64,000 bases of DNA from Actibacterium sp. 188UL27-1 (GCF_016901225.1 NZ_JAFEUL010000001.1:486773-550772), one strand, 5' to 3'. Numbered from the stretch's first letter, positions 1 to 11,394 are shown. Notes: generated by a model from the letters alone, not told the origin. Translations and numbers: made by a program.

Positions 1-463
1 ATCGGTTATCCAGATCGAAACCCAGGATCTTTTCGAACGATGTGGCGACCTGAAAGATCTTGAATGGGACTATGCCTATATCGGATTGAATGACCTCGCC
101 ATTTCCCGTGGGCGTGAATGGTTGTTTGAGGCATTCGTGGATGGCACCGTCGATGACATTTTCGAAACCCTGCCGGAACGAAAGATTGGTTTGGGCGGCC
201 TGACTGTTGTTTCAGGTGGCGCACCATTGCCATTTCCGAAACTTTTTTCCGAAATGGCCCGGCTTGGTTGTGCTATGACCTTCATGCGGCGATCCTTTCA
301 CCGCGAAATTGTTGGGCGCGATCTTAAATCCGAACTCGATGCCGCACGCAGTCTGTGGCACGCTTTTGATCAGCGTGGCCCCGAGGCTGTGGCCCACGAT
401 CACCGCCTGTTCATCGAAGCTGTGGAGGGTCACGCCGTCTCGATCGGGCTCAAGACCGCTTGA
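1..463 (+). CDS. HpcH/HpaI aldolase / citrate-lyase-like protein, 5' part missing
   Basis: The reading frame is open from the first bases of the window, so the N-terminus lies outside; about 153 codons are visible. Near the left edge it reads VIQIETQDLF and AYIGLNDLAISRG. This resembles the metal-binding Glu and the (I/V)GxxDL segment of HpcH/HpaI aldolases (TIM barrel, pyruvate-type aldol chemistry). A later stretch, GLGGLTVVSGGAPLPF, has no match I can name. It ends 47 bases before a 2-hydroxyacid dehydrogenase and a glycosyltransferase on the same strand, which suggests sugar or surface-polysaccharide metabolism. The fold is a moderate-confidence call; the substrate is unknown. Confidence 0.5.
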   Translation, partial: SVIQIETQDLFERCGDLKDLEWDYAYIGLNDLAISRGREWLFEAFVDGTVDDIFETLPERKIGLGGLTVVSGGAPLPFPKLFSEMARLGCAMTFMRRSFHREIVGRDLKSELDAARSLWHAFDQRGPEAVAHDHRLFIEAVEGHAVSIGLKTA

Positions 464-510
464 GCCAGGCCCTGACACGTCCCTCGCTTTCTCCAATGTG
501 ACCGGATCCA

Positions 511-1467
511 ATGCCGTTTCTGTCTACGCCGCTGAATATCCTGCTGATGCACAGCAAGTTCGAGCCGTCGGCCGGGCATCTGGCAGCACTTGAACGTGCA
601 GCAGGCGGGCGCATCACCGTCGCCCGCTCGGAGCCAGAGGCATGGGAGGGTATCGCGGATGCAGACATTGTGATCGGGCACCGATATCTGCGCCAAAGTC
701 TGAAGAAAGCCGCCAACTTGCGCTGGGTGCAGAGCACAAGCAGTGGAGTGGATCGGTTGCCTTTGGCTGATCTGAAAGCGGGGGGTGTCCGGTTGACCTC
801 CAATCTGTCGGGTAATCTATTGGTGGCGCGCCATGCCGTGACACTGGCCTGGGCCGTGGCCCGTAATCTGCCCCTGGCACGGGACCGTCAGGTGGTGGGT
901 CGTTGGGATAACGCGTTCATTTGGCCGCCTTTGCCACGCCGTGCCATGGTCTTTGGTCATGGGACAATCGGGGCGGAAATCGCGCGGTTATTGCATAACG
1001 ATGGGATCGAAGTGCATGTGGTGGTGCGCCAGCCACGGATCGAGCAAATCCAGGATGTCACCGCGTTTTACTGGGACGAGCGTTGGCGTGACATGCTGCC
1101 CCAGATGGATTGGGTCTTCCTTGCCCTGCCCAATACGGCTGACACGCAGCATCTGTTTGACGAGGCCACGTTGCGCCACATGGCGCCTCGGGCCGTTCTT
1201 GTGAATGTGGGACGTGGGACAACCGTGGATACCAGAGCGCTTGGCCGGGTCTTGGAAAGTGGGCATTTGGCGGCGGCGGCATTGGACGTTTTGGATCCAA
1301 AGCCCACGCAACCCGACGATCCGTTTTGGAGGACACCGCGCTTGGTGCTCACCCCCCATGTCGCGGCCCATGCCAACGAAGCCCTCGACTGGTTCGAGGC
1401 GTTCATGGAGGCGCAGCTCAATCGCGCCCTGACCTCCGACACGCTCGCGGCAGAGGTGCGATTGTGA
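511..1467 (+). CDS. D-2-hydroxyacid dehydrogenase family protein (NAD-binding)
   Basis: 318 residues, the normal length for this family. The NAD-binding Rossmann motif is AMVFGHGTIGAEIARLL, around residues 145-160. The catalytic Arg region is VNVGRGTTVDT and the catalytic His is in VLTPHVAAHA near the C-terminus. The segment that usually supplies the catalytic Glu reads DVLDPKPTQPDDPFW, so that residue is not obvious. Such enzymes reduce 2-oxoacids to D-2-hydroxyacids or the reverse. Its stop overlaps the GTG start of the downstream glycosyltransferase (GTGA), so the two are translationally coupled. The substrate cannot be read from sequence. ATG at 511 is taken as the start; a few downstream starts are possible. 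Confidence 0.8.
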   Translation: MPFLSTPLNILLMHSKFEPSAGHLAALERAAGGRITVARSEPEAWEGIADADIVIGHRYLRQSLKKAANLRWVQSTSSGVDRLPLADLKAGGVRLTSNLSGNLLVARHAVTLAWAVARNLPLARDRQVVGRWDNAFIWPPLPRRAMVFGHGTIGAEIARLLHNDGIEVHVVVRQPRIEQIQDVTAFYWDERWRDMLPQMDWVFLALPNTADTQHLFDEATLRHMAPRAVLVNVGRGTTVDTRALGRVLESGHLAAAALDVLDPKPTQPDDPFWRTPRLVLTPHVAAHANEALDWFEAFMEAQLNRALTSDTLAAEVRL

Positions 1468-2627
1468 CCAGCAGAACTGCACCGGGACCCCAAACCCCCT
1501 ATGATGTGATCATCCCGCTTTACAATGGTGGGCAGACTATCGAGACCGTAATCGATGGCTTGACCCGGCAGACCCGGCACCCCTCCCGCATTATCGTCAT
1601 TGATGACGGGTCATCCGACGGCGCGCCGGATCGTTTGGCCGCGCAGGAGGGCATAGAGGTGTTGCCCAACCCTGAAAAAGGGGCCAATGCGGCGCGTCAA
1701 TTCGGTCTCAGCCAGTCGACCGCACCCTATCTTGCATTGCTGGATCAGGATGATGCGCCGTGCCCGTGGCATTTCGAACAGCTTGCCCAGGCGCTGGATG
1801 ATGACCCGACATGCCCTGCCGCCATGGCCAACGCTTTTGAAGATGTGCGCCAGGAGCCGCGGCGGGGGCCAACCGGGCCTGGTGCCGCCTCTCCCCTTGA
1901 TCCTTGGGGTGGGTTTCCGTTTTTCTCCCGCAACCCGTCAGCCCTGCTGATCCGTCGGCAATCCCTGGATGCGATCGGTGGGTGGAGTTCGGAATTTCCG
2001 GGTATTGCAGATCTTTATACAATGCTGCGGCTGTCTGAGCGTCGGCCGATGGTGGTGGCGATTTCCCGCAGTTGGTGGGTCGTGCCGCGGGCCATGTCCT
2101 ATAGCACGACCTTGCGGCGCGAAAATCCGGTGCGCTATTTCGACATGCGCGTGCGCGCGACCCAGGATGCGGCGGCCCATCGGCTGGAGTTGCATCCCGA
2201 GCATCGGGACTTTGTAGATCGCAGATTGCATCTCCAGACGGCGCTGCGCGGTGTGATGGAGGCCTTTGAGGCCGGGCAAACAATACCCCGGAACCTTTCG
2301 CAACTGGCGATCGCACTGGAGGAGGCATTGTCGCATGAGGCTGTCGGGATCCGGCGCCTCGCCTGTCGCACAATGTTTTGGTATCTCACCCCGCTTTTCG
2401 GCGATCCCGCTTGGCGGCGCGCTTTGGTGCATGGCCTGGTGGATGCCTGGCCGTCGGACACGGCTTGGACGCGAAGCTATTTCCTGTACGCGGTTGCCAA
2501 GCGGTTGTCGTTATTTGATCTGGCTCGTCTGACGGTGGAACGGCCGATCTCCTTGCGGCGTTGGCATTTGCTGGCGGCCGGTTTTGGCATGCATGCCCGG
2601 GATGGTTTGCGGGCGATCTGGCTTTAG
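1464..2627 (+). CDS. Glycosyltransferase family 2 protein
   Basis: 387 residues when started at GTG 1464, which overlaps the previous stop; the frame is open further upstream but that part shadows the dehydrogenase. The N-terminus holds the GT-A nucleotide-sugar fold: YDVIIPLYNGG, then IVIDDGSSDG, and LALLDQDDAP as the DXD-like metal site. The C-terminal 170 residues are helical and not assigned. Family 2 enzymes move a sugar from a nucleotide donor to a lipid or saccharide acceptor at the inner membrane. Coupling to the dehydrogenase suggests a polysaccharide or glycan role, but donor and acceptor are unknown. Confidence 0.8.
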   Translation: MTSRTAPGPQTPYDVIIPLYNGGQTIETVIDGLTRQTRHPSRIIVIDDGSSDGAPDRLAAQEGIEVLPNPEKGANAARQFGLSQSTAPYLALLDQDDAPCPWHFEQLAQALDDDPTCPAAMANAFEDVRQEPRRGPTGPGAASPLDPWGGFPFFSRNPSALLIRRQSLDAIGGWSSEFPGIADLYTMLRLSERRPMVVAISRSWWVVPRAMSYSTTLRRENPVRYFDMRVRATQDAAAHRLELHPEHRDFVDRRLHLQTALRGVMEAFEAGQTIPRNLSQLAIALEEALSHEAVGIRRLACRTMFWYLTPLFGDPAWRRALVHGLVDAWPSDTAWTRSYFLYAVAKRLSLFDLARLTVERPISLRRWHLLAAGFGMHARDGLRAIWL

Positions 2628-2687
2628 GGTCGCGTGCTTGGCATCAAACGGGCGATCCAATCCGTTGACTCCGCCCCCTCCCTCAAT

Positions 2688-2710
2688 CCCTCCCCCTCAT
2701 AGGGGGAGGG
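2688..2710. repeat. Palindromic repeat CCCTCCCCCT / AGGGGGAGGG, intergenic copy
   Basis: A 10-bp perfect inverted repeat with a 3-base loop (CAT), between the 3' ends of the convergent glycosyltransferase and gyrB genes. It may act as a terminator hairpin, but no U-run follows on either strand. The same 10-bp arms with loop CGC occur inside carB at 46522-46544, so this is a dispersed element rather than a gene-specific terminator. Confidence 0.75.
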
Positions 2711-2800
2711 AGGCGCGCGTTGCGGGTGCCGCTATCCCGTTCAACGGGTATTGTCCTGATATCCAATCGTATTGACGCAGAGAGATCACGTGCCCGGATG

Positions 2801-5308
<2,508 letters not shown>

Positions 5309-5345
5309 CTACCGTGGCAGGTAGCTGCGCGGCAGCAGATCCCTG

Positions 5346-6167
5346 TCAGGCCCCGGCCTGGTTGGCGTATTTCAGGTTCAGGGCACCCGCTGTCTGATAG
5401 TTCCGCGCGTCCGGTTTGCTGCGTGCCCCGCCATCAAGGTAGATCCGGGCGGTGTCTACCTCATCCATCACCAGATCCGACAGCACGGTTGGCACGGCAC
5501 CGGTCTGGGTCTTTTCCATCAGTTGCTTTTTCATCTCGATCAGATCGAGGATGGCCTGTGTGTCTGCAGGTTTCAGATCACAGCCTGCCAACAGGCTGGC
5601 CATGTCCATGGGGGGCATCGCCGCGTCATTCATCCGGATCCAGCGCAGTGCCAGGGCCGGACGCAGAGTATAGAAAAACCGCTTCAGGCGGATGCTGCCA
5701 TCGGCCTCCACCAAGCGCTCTTGCTGGCGCCGCACCATCGATAGGTAATGCCACATGATCGGGCGGCGGGTCAGCACGTTGCGGGTAAAGGTGGTCAAAT
5801 CGTCGTGTGCGCCGGGATAGGCGGCGTAGCAGATGGGCGATTGCAGCCATTCTGCGATCACCGCGTTGGATTGCAGCGCAAGACAAAGCGCCTTGCCCAG
5901 ATCCCAGCCCGAGAGGTCCAGTTCGTTATCGATCGGACGCTCGACCACGTCGCGTTTCTTGGTCAGGCCCAGATGCCAGGGGATGGGGCGGGCATAGATG
6001 AACCGCACGTCGTAATCGCTGTCGGTCGAATGAAAACCCCAGGCGCGGGAGCCGGACTCAACCGCCAGAAGGATTAGAATGTTCTCTTCCGCGGCCAGGG
6101 CGGCCAGCCGGTCCTTGATCTGCGCCGTCATTTTTGGGCAGACAGCGTCGTTCGCATGCATCGTCAT
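5346..6167 (-). CDS. Nucleotidyltransferase-superfamily protein (YcgL/COG3541-like)
   Basis: 273 residues from ATG 6167, which overlaps the stop of the upstream LysE-type gene (ATGA); another ATG at 6131 starts just before the conserved part. Motifs: VESGSRAWGFHSTDSDYDVRF, the GS...(D)xD signature of the pol-beta nucleotidyltransferase fold, then helices with WLQSPICY. The length fits the YcgL/RlaP-like group (Pfam family 10127). Members transfer nucleotides or are of unknown target; RNA ligase association is known for some. No RNA ligase is visible nearby. It lies between gyrB and recF, outside their usual gene set. Confidence 0.7.
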   Translation of the reverse strand: MTMHANDAVCPKMTAQIKDRLAALAAEENILILLAVESGSRAWGFHSTDSDYDVRFIYARPIPWHLGLTKKRDVVERPIDNELDLSGWDLGKALCLALQSNAVIAEWLQSPICYAAYPGAHDDLTTFTRNVLTRRPIMWHYLSMVRRQQERLVEADGSIRLKRFFYTLRPALALRWIRMNDAAMPPMDMASLLAGCDLKPADTQAILDLIEMKKQLMEKTQTGAVPTVLSDLVMDEVDTARIYLDGGARSKPDARNYQTAGALNLKYANQAGA

Positions 6168-6784
6168 GTAACTGCTATGACCCCCGCAACGCCGATCAGC
6201 AAGAGGCCGGACGTCACGTTGATCCGCCGCACCATCCTTGGAGAGGCGATAAGCCGCCGGGCGCGGCTCACAAACCCGGCCAATACCAGATTGCCAGCCA
6301 GCGGGATGGTCAGTGACACGCCGCAGATCGCCACGATATCCCAACTTGTGATCGCCCGCAGATCAAAGAAGCCGGGTAAAACGCCCATATAGAACAGCAC
6401 GGCCTTTGGGTTGCCAAGGATCACGGCAATCCCCGCCATGAAACCTGGCCATAATCCGGGGCGGGTCAGGCGGCTATCTTGTCCTAAAGCATGGCCCGCA
6501 TTGCGGATCAGACCGGCCCCCATGACCAGAAAGATCACGACAGCACCCCATCGCAAAACGCCTAGGAAATCGGCATAGATCGTGGTCACCCAGCTGATCC
6601 CGAAAATGGCCAGCACCGTCCAAAGGATATCGCCCAGGCTGACCCCAATGGCCAGGGGCCAGGCGGCCGCAAATCCGCCCGAAAGTGCCCTCGCGATCAA
6701 TGCCACCCAGACAGGGCCCGGTGTCAGAAAAAGGATCACCACTGCGACAGCATAAAGCGCCAGTTCTGAAGGAAGTATTGTCAT
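6164..6784 (-). CDS. LysE/RhtB family amino-acid exporter
   Basis: 206 residues from ATG 6784 (MTILPSELALY); upstream codons back to 6826 read through a dispersed repeat and are unlikely to be translated. Six hydrophobic segments, with the LysE hallmark LFLTPGPVWVALI near the N-terminus and ILGNPKAVLFYMGVLPGF in the middle. The family exports amino acids or homoserine lactones across the inner membrane; the substrate is not predictable. It is coupled by ATGA overlap to the nucleotidyltransferase and starts 55 bases after recF ends, with the repeat filling that gap. Confidence 0.85.
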   Translation of the reverse strand: MTILPSELALYAVAVVILFLTPGPVWVALIARALSGGFAAAWPLAIGVSLGDILWTVLAIFGISWVTTIYADFLGVLRWGAVVIFLVMGAGLIRNAGHALGQDSRLTRPGLWPGFMAGIAVILGNPKAVLFYMGVLPGFFDLRAITSWDIVAICGVSLTIPLAGNLVLAGFVSRARRLIASPRMVRRINVTSGLLLIGVAGVIAVT

Positions 6785-6797
6785 ACCGCGCGGCGCG

Positions 6798-6837
6798 TAT
6801 GTATGGAATGTGTATGCTTTGTGCATGGCTTCTGCAT
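6798..6837 (+). repeat. Dispersed TGTGYATGG repeat, copy 1
   Basis: Four units at 11-base spacing: TATGTATGGAA, TGTGTATGCTT, TGTGCATGGCT and TCTGCAT. The element fills the 55-base gap between recF and the lysE-type gene. Related copies lie at 16116-16157 (minus) and 49991-50017. Confidence 0.7.
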
Positions 6838-6839
6838 GG

Positions 6840-7946
6840 TCAATGCGCCCTGATTTCCGAGGTTCCCTGATCGTCGGTCACTTCGAAAGTCTGGGCGCGG
6901 TCGCCCAGATCTGCAAACAGATCCGCCCCGGTACCGGTCATCCAGGCCTGCGCCTTCAGCGCGCAAATCTCATCATAAAGCGCGGCGCGCCTGTCGGCAT
7001 CCAGATGCGCTGCTACCTCATCTAGCAACAACAGGGGCGGGGCCCCAAAATCTTGTGCCAAGGCGCGGGCATTCGACAGGATCAGCGACAGCAGCAAAGC
7101 CTTTTGTTCGCCCGTCGAACACTGCTTGGCCGGAATCCCCTTGGCTGCAAAAAGCGCATGTAAATCAATACGATGCGGGCCTTGTAGAGTTCGCCCAGCG
7201 CGCAGGTCAGTGCTTCGCCCCGCCTGCAGCGCCGCCCTCAGATCCGGTTCCGTGTCCAGCGGAGCATTCCCGTCAGGGTCGATAAGCTCCTGATCTGCTT
7301 TGGGAAAACTGGTCTCCGCCCCATCCTGCGCCATCGCAACCCGGCTGACAGCCATCTGCCGATTGGCCATGATCTGCGCCCCAAAGGACGCCATGCGCCC
7401 TTCCAAAGCATCATACCACCCAGGATCCTGCACTTGGTCCTTCAGCAACCGGTTCCGCTCCCGCATCGCCTTGTCATAGGCCAGCACCACTTCCCCATGC
7501 CGCGGCTCAAAACTCAGCGTCATGCGATCCAGAAACCGTCGCCGTCCCTCCGCCCCTTCGATCCACAGACGGTCCATGGCAGGGATCAGCCAGACGACCC
7601 GGGCGATGCGGCCAAGGGCCAGTTGCGGCGCGGTCTTCCCATCGACTGTGACGCTTCGGCTGGCACCAGGTTCGGCCCAGGTCTCCACCTCGTGGATCTG
7701 ACAAAGGCTTTGTAATTCTGCAGAAACCTTCCATCCCAAAGCTTCGGGCTTGCGGGCGATCTCGTCCGCTGCAGCGCGCCGCAAACCACGCCCCGGGGAC
7801 AAAAGCGACACGCCTTCCAGCAGGTTCGTCTTGCCCGCACCGTTGGGCCCGAACAACGCAACAGGCCGCCCGTCCAGCGCCATTTCGGCCATCTTGTGCG
7901 ACCGGAAATGAGACAGCGTCAAAGCCGCGACCGATAGCCCGGACAT
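6840..7946 (-). CDS. recF: DNA replication and repair protein RecF
   Basis: 368 residues from ATG 7946 (a GTG two codons earlier is also possible). Walker A is FGPNGAGKTNLLEG near residue 35, the ABC/SMC signature is STGEQKALLLSL, and Walker B is PLLLLDEVAAHLD near the C-terminus. RecF binds ssDNA-dsDNA junctions and helps RecOR load RecA at gaps. It is downstream of dnaN, 67 bases away, in the dnaA-dnaN-recF order seen in many bacteria. Length and motifs are typical. Confidence 0.96.
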   Translation of the reverse strand: MSGLSVAALTLSHFRSHKMAEMALDGRPVALFGPNGAGKTNLLEGVSLLSPGRGLRRAAADEIARKPEALGWKVSAELQSLCQIHEVETWAEPGASRSVTVDGKTAPQLALGRIARVVWLIPAMDRLWIEGAEGRRRFLDRMTLSFEPRHGEVVLAYDKAMRERNRLLKDQVQDPGWYDALEGRMASFGAQIMANRQMAVSRVAMAQDGAETSFPKADQELIDPDGNAPLDTEPDLRAALQAGRSTDLRAGRTLQGPHRIDLHALFAAKGIPAKQCSTGEQKALLLSLILSNARALAQDFGAPPLLLLDEVAAHLDADRRAALYDEICALKAQAWMTGTGADLFADLGDRAQTFEVTDDQGTSEIRAH

Positions 7947-7957
7947 GACCACTCTCC

Positions 7958-7980
7958 ATTTCTTATTGGCAAAAATACTC
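7958..7980. repeat. Dispersed repeat TTTCTTATTGG / AAAAATACT, copy 1
   Basis: The sequence TTTCTTATTGGC followed by AAAAATACTC lies between recF and dnaN. A second copy differing at two positions is at 57593-57615. Both are intergenic and next to GC-rich sequence. Confidence 0.6.
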
Positions 7981-8013
7981 CCGCCGGAGGCATCCGTCAG
8001 ATCGAAAAGGTGC

Positions 8014-9132
8014 CTATACCCGCATCGGCATCACAACGTAGACTGCCGATGTGTCCGTTCCTTCCCGCATCAGGGTCGGGTCGCCAGATGAATTGAACAT
8101 AAAGACGGCATTTTCGCGGTCCACCTGGCTGGCAATCTCCAGCAAGTATTTGGCGTTAAACCCGATCTCCAGTCGGTCATCACCGTAGGCCACGGCAAGC
8201 TCTTCTTCGGCATTGCCGCTGTCGGGCGCGTTGACCGACAGGACCAGACGATCTTCGTCCAAGGCCATCTTCACCGCGCGGGAGCGTTCCGAGGATACGG
8301 TCGCGACCCGGTCCACCGCCTTGGCAAACTCGCTGGCATCCACTTCCAGCTTGCGGGTGTTTCCGACGGGAATGACCCGTGTATAGTCCGGGAAGGTCCC
8401 GTCGATTACCTTTGAGGTCAGTGTGATATTGGGGGTCGCAAACCGCACCTTGGTCTCCGACACCGAAACGGCGATGTGCGCTTCGTCGTCATCCAGCAAT
8501 TTGCGCAACTCGCCCACGGTTTTGCGGGGGACAATCACGCCGGGCATGTCATCGGCACCAGATGGCAGATGCGCGTCGATCCGCGCCAGACGGTGGCCGT
8601 CCGTGGCCACGCAGCGCAAAGCCTTGCCGTCTTCCCCATCCGCGACATGCATGTAGACGCCATTCAGGTAGTACCTTGTTTCCTCGGTGGAAATCGCGAA
8701 TTTTGATTTGTCGAACAAGCGCCGCAGTGTCGGTGCCTCGGCCGAGAAATTGGCGTCGTATTCGGCATTGGCCATTACCGGAAAATCTTCGCGGGGCAGG
8801 GTGGCGAGGGAGAAGTTCGACCGCCCGGCCTCCACCATCAATCGATTGGACGCGCCATCATCGGTCAGCTTGACCTGTGCGCCATCGGGCAGCTTGCGGA
8901 CAATTTCATGCAGCAGCACGGCGGAAACGGTCGTTGCCCCAGCACGCTCAACCACGGCTGCGGCCTTGTCCACGACCTCGATATCCAGGTCAGTTGCGCG
9001 AAAGCTGGCAGTGTCGCCTTCCGCTTCGATCAACACATTGGCCAGGATCGGTATGGTGTTGCGCCGCTCCACAACCGACTGCGCCTGGGCGACCGCCTTT
9101 AGCAGCGTGCCGCGCTCAATGCTGATCTTCAT
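8014..9132 (-). CDS. dnaN: DNA polymerase III beta subunit (sliding clamp)
   Basis: 372 residues, standard length. Starts MKISIERGTLLKAV and ends YVVMPMRV, the conserved C-terminal strand that forms part of the hydrophobic pocket for clamp-binding motifs. Three repeated clamp domains of about 120 residues each; RYYLNGVYMHV and SERSRAVKMAL are recognisable family blocks. As a ring dimer it tethers Pol III and many repair factors to DNA. It lies 102 bases downstream of dnaA and 67 bases upstream of recF. Confidence 0.97.
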   Translation of the reverse strand: MKISIERGTLLKAVAQAQSVVERRNTIPILANVLIEAEGDTASFRATDLDIEVVDKAAAVVERAGATTVSAVLLHEIVRKLPDGAQVKLTDDGASNRLMVEAGRSNFSLATLPREDFPVMANAEYDANFSAEAPTLRRLFDKSKFAISTEETRYYLNGVYMHVADGEDGKALRCVATDGHRLARIDAHLPSGADDMPGVIVPRKTVGELRKLLDDDEAHIAVSVSETKVRFATPNITLTSKVIDGTFPDYTRVIPVGNTRKLEVDASEFAKAVDRVATVSSERSRAVKMALDEDRLVLSVNAPDSGNAEEELAVAYGDDRLEIGFNAKYLLEIASQVDRENAVFMFNSSGDPTLMREGTDTSAVYVVMPMRV

Positions 9133-9234
9133 CTATTTGCTCCCTCCAGTACCGGGAGCAAAAACGTATCTGTTTCGCACCCTTGCACAAGCCCTTTTTC
9201 CCACAGGCTTTTGATTTTCAGGCGGATTGTGCCG

Positions 9235-10602
9235 TTAAGCTTCCAGCGACCGGCGCAACAGGTCCAGATCTTCAGCGATCTGGCTATCGGTGCTGCGCAA
9301 CTCCTCGATCCGTTTGACGGCATGCATGACCGTGGTGTGATCACGGCCACCGAAACGGCGCCCAATTTCGGGAAGGGAGCGGCTGGTCAGCTGTTTGGCG
9401 AGATACATCGCCATCTGGCGCGGGCGGGCGATGGTGCGGTGCCGCTTGGGCCCAATCATATCGCTGAGGCGCATGTTGTAATGTTCGCTCACCTTGCGCT
9501 GGATCTCCTCGACCGTGACCTTGCGGTCGCTGGCGCGGAGCGTGTCGGCAAGACAATCCTGGGTTAGATCAAGCGTAATCTCGCGACCCACCAGACTGGC
9601 AAAGGCAAAAAGCTTGGTCAGCGCGCCTTCGAGGACGCGGACATTGGTCGAGATGCGATGGGCCAGGAACTCCAGAACGCCATCGGCAATCACGAGACCG
9701 CGATAGAGCCCGCGATACTGCTCGACCTTTTGTTGCAGAATGCCCAGGCGCAATTCGTAGTCTGTTGGGTGAAGATCGACGACCAAACCACATTGGAGAC
9801 GCGATTTGATGCGCTCTTCCAGATCCTTGATCTCTCCTGGCGCGCGATCCGCCGAGATGATGATCTGCTTGTGTTGATCGACCAGGGCGTTGAACGTGTG
9901 AAAGAATTCTTCCTGCGTGCTGTCCTTGCCAGCGATGAACTGCACATCATCGACCATCAGAACATCGACCGAGCGGAAAAGCTCCTTGAACTCCATCGTA
10001 TTGCGCTCACGCAGAGCCTGTACGAAGCGATACATAAACTGCTCCGCCGACAGGTAGACGACACGCAGGTCAGGACGGTCATTCTGTAGTTGCCAGGCGA
10101 TGGCATGCATCAGATGCGTTTTCCCCAAGCCCACCCCACCATAGAGGAATAATGGGTTGAACGAGACGGGGCCACCTTCGGCCACGCGGCGCGCGGCGGC
10201 ATGGGCCAGCTCGTTGGGCTTGCCCACGACAAAGGTGTCAAAGGTGAACCGGCGGTCAATCGGTGCGCCGGGCACGTCGGCCTGCGTCTCTCGTGGCTTG
10301 GCCGGTACCTTTGGTTGCTGTTGTGCCACTTTTGCATCAGCAGGGACCGGGCTGGTTCCGCACCGTGGGACGTTAAATTCGATCCGATCCACATCTGCGC
10401 CGGAGCTTTCCAGATGTTGGATGATCTGATCCCCGAAATTCCGCGACACCCAGTTGCCGATGAAATTGGTGGGAACTTTGAATTGCGCGACACCATTTTG
10501 CAGCCCGTCAAATTCCAATGGTTCGATCCAGGTCAGGTAGTTGTTCTTGCCCACCGACTTGATCATGTCTTCTCGTACACGCCCCCAGGTGTCGTCCGTC
10601 AT
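9235..10602 (-). CDS. dnaA: Chromosomal replication initiator protein DnaA
   Basis: 455 residues. N-terminal domain I (MTDDTWGRVREDM), a Pro/Gln-rich linker, AAA+ domain with Walker A YGGVGLGKTHLMHAIAW and Walker B DVLMVDDVQFI, and C-terminal helix-turn-helix ending in the DnaA signature GGRDHTTVMHAVKRIEEL. It opens the origin and represses its own promoter. It is preceded by 525 bases without a gene in which I see no TTATCCACA box, so the origin is not evident here. Ribosome site GGAAGCGGAAG lies just upstream. Confidence 0.98.
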   Translation of the reverse strand: MTDDTWGRVREDMIKSVGKNNYLTWIEPLEFDGLQNGVAQFKVPTNFIGNWVSRNFGDQIIQHLESSGADVDRIEFNVPRCGTSPVPADAKVAQQQPKVPAKPRETQADVPGAPIDRRFTFDTFVVGKPNELAHAAARRVAEGGPVSFNPLFLYGGVGLGKTHLMHAIAWQLQNDRPDLRVVYLSAEQFMYRFVQALRERNTMEFKELFRSVDVLMVDDVQFIAGKDSTQEEFFHTFNALVDQHKQIIISADRAPGEIKDLEERIKSRLQCGLVVDLHPTDYELRLGILQQKVEQYRGLYRGLVIADGVLEFLAHRISTNVRVLEGALTKLFAFASLVGREITLDLTQDCLADTLRASDRKVTVEEIQRKVSEHYNMRLSDMIGPKRHRTIARPRQMAMYLAKQLTSRSLPEIGRRFGGRDHTTVMHAVKRIEELRSTDSQIAEDLDLLRRSLEA

Positions 10603-11127
10603 TCTGCTTCCGCTTCCTTATTCTGCCCCAAACACAACCAAGGACCTTCCCCGAAAGTCCAAGCACATGACGATCCAACCACAAGTCACCATCAGACCGG
10701 GCAAGAGCCGTCTTGCCAAGCCAGACAACACCCATACCAGACGCGGCCCAGCAGCGGGTCACGTGGATACGGTCGTTAAAGACATGAGGGTCGGGCCAAG
10801 GGCCGGTGACCTCTTTCGTAAGACCAGGTCAATGCTTCTGCATTTTGACCCGGGTTACCGATCTAACACATGACTGCTGATGTTCAGTTCCCCAACGGAT
10901 TTCAGCAGTGCGTCAGGTCCATGTCCCCCCGGTGAATTGAATCGCACTCACAAGCTAGCAAGTGGGCCCATGACGGCGCAATCTTTCTTCGAACTTGACA
11001 AAACCTTTGTATGCCCGAATCCGCAAAGATCGTTTAAATCCAATAAAATAAGGGGATTTCGTCACATCGGACGAAGAAGGCGCCCCTGTGAGCAGGGACG
11101 CCTTGAACCATTCCGTACGGGCAGAAT
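10603..11127. other. Gene-free stretch between dnaA and rpsT
   Basis: 525 bases with no convincing ORF. It must hold the dnaA promoter (minus strand) and, at its rpsT end, a hairpin terminator. An AT-rich patch with TTTAAATCC and AATAAAATAAG lies at about 11032-11052. I found no consensus DnaA box, so there is no support for an origin here. Confidence 0.6.
11077..11104 (-). terminator. Hairpin terminator downstream of rpsT
   Basis: A 12-bp stem (AAGGCGCCCCTG with CAGGGACGCCTT, one mismatch) and loop TGAG, 24 bases after the rpsT stop. On the minus strand it is followed by only a weak U-rich tail (CTTCGTCC), so efficiency is uncertain. Confidence 0.55.
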
Positions 11128-11394
11128 TTAGGCGCTGATCGCCTTCACGCGAGCGGAAAGCCGCGAGATTTTGCGCGATGCGGTATTCTTGTGAAAGATG
11201 CCTTTGGTCACACCGCGCATCAACTCTGGCTGGGCGGCGCGCAAGGCGTCTTTGGCTGCGGGTTGGTCACCGGAGGCGATCGCCTCTTCGACCTTCCGCA
11301 GGAAAGTCCGAATGCGCGATTTGCGCGCCTTGTTCACGGCGGCGCGGCGTTCGTTCTGACGCGCACGTTTCTTTGCTTGGGGCGAATTTGCCAT
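11128..11394 (-). CDS. rpsT: 30S ribosomal protein S20
   Basis: 88 residues from ATG 11394, beginning [17 protein letters not shown], the S20 hallmark; upstream in-frame codons to 11466 include the promoter and are not coding. Highly basic, all-helical, binds 16S rRNA early in 30S assembly. It is a monocistronic-looking gene between the dnaA upstream region and an enoyl-CoA hydratase gene, with its own promoter and terminator. The same dnaA-rpsT-echA-mutM order is common in Rhodobacteraceae. Confidence 0.97.
   Translation of the reverse strand: MANSPQAKKRARQNERRAAVNKARKSRIRTFLRKVEEAIASGDQPAAKDALRAAQPELMRGVTKGIFHKNTASRKISRLSARVKAISA

Noticed and set aside
10603-11127. Possible oriC between dnaA and rpsT
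   Set aside because: No DnaA boxes are visible in this gap by eye.
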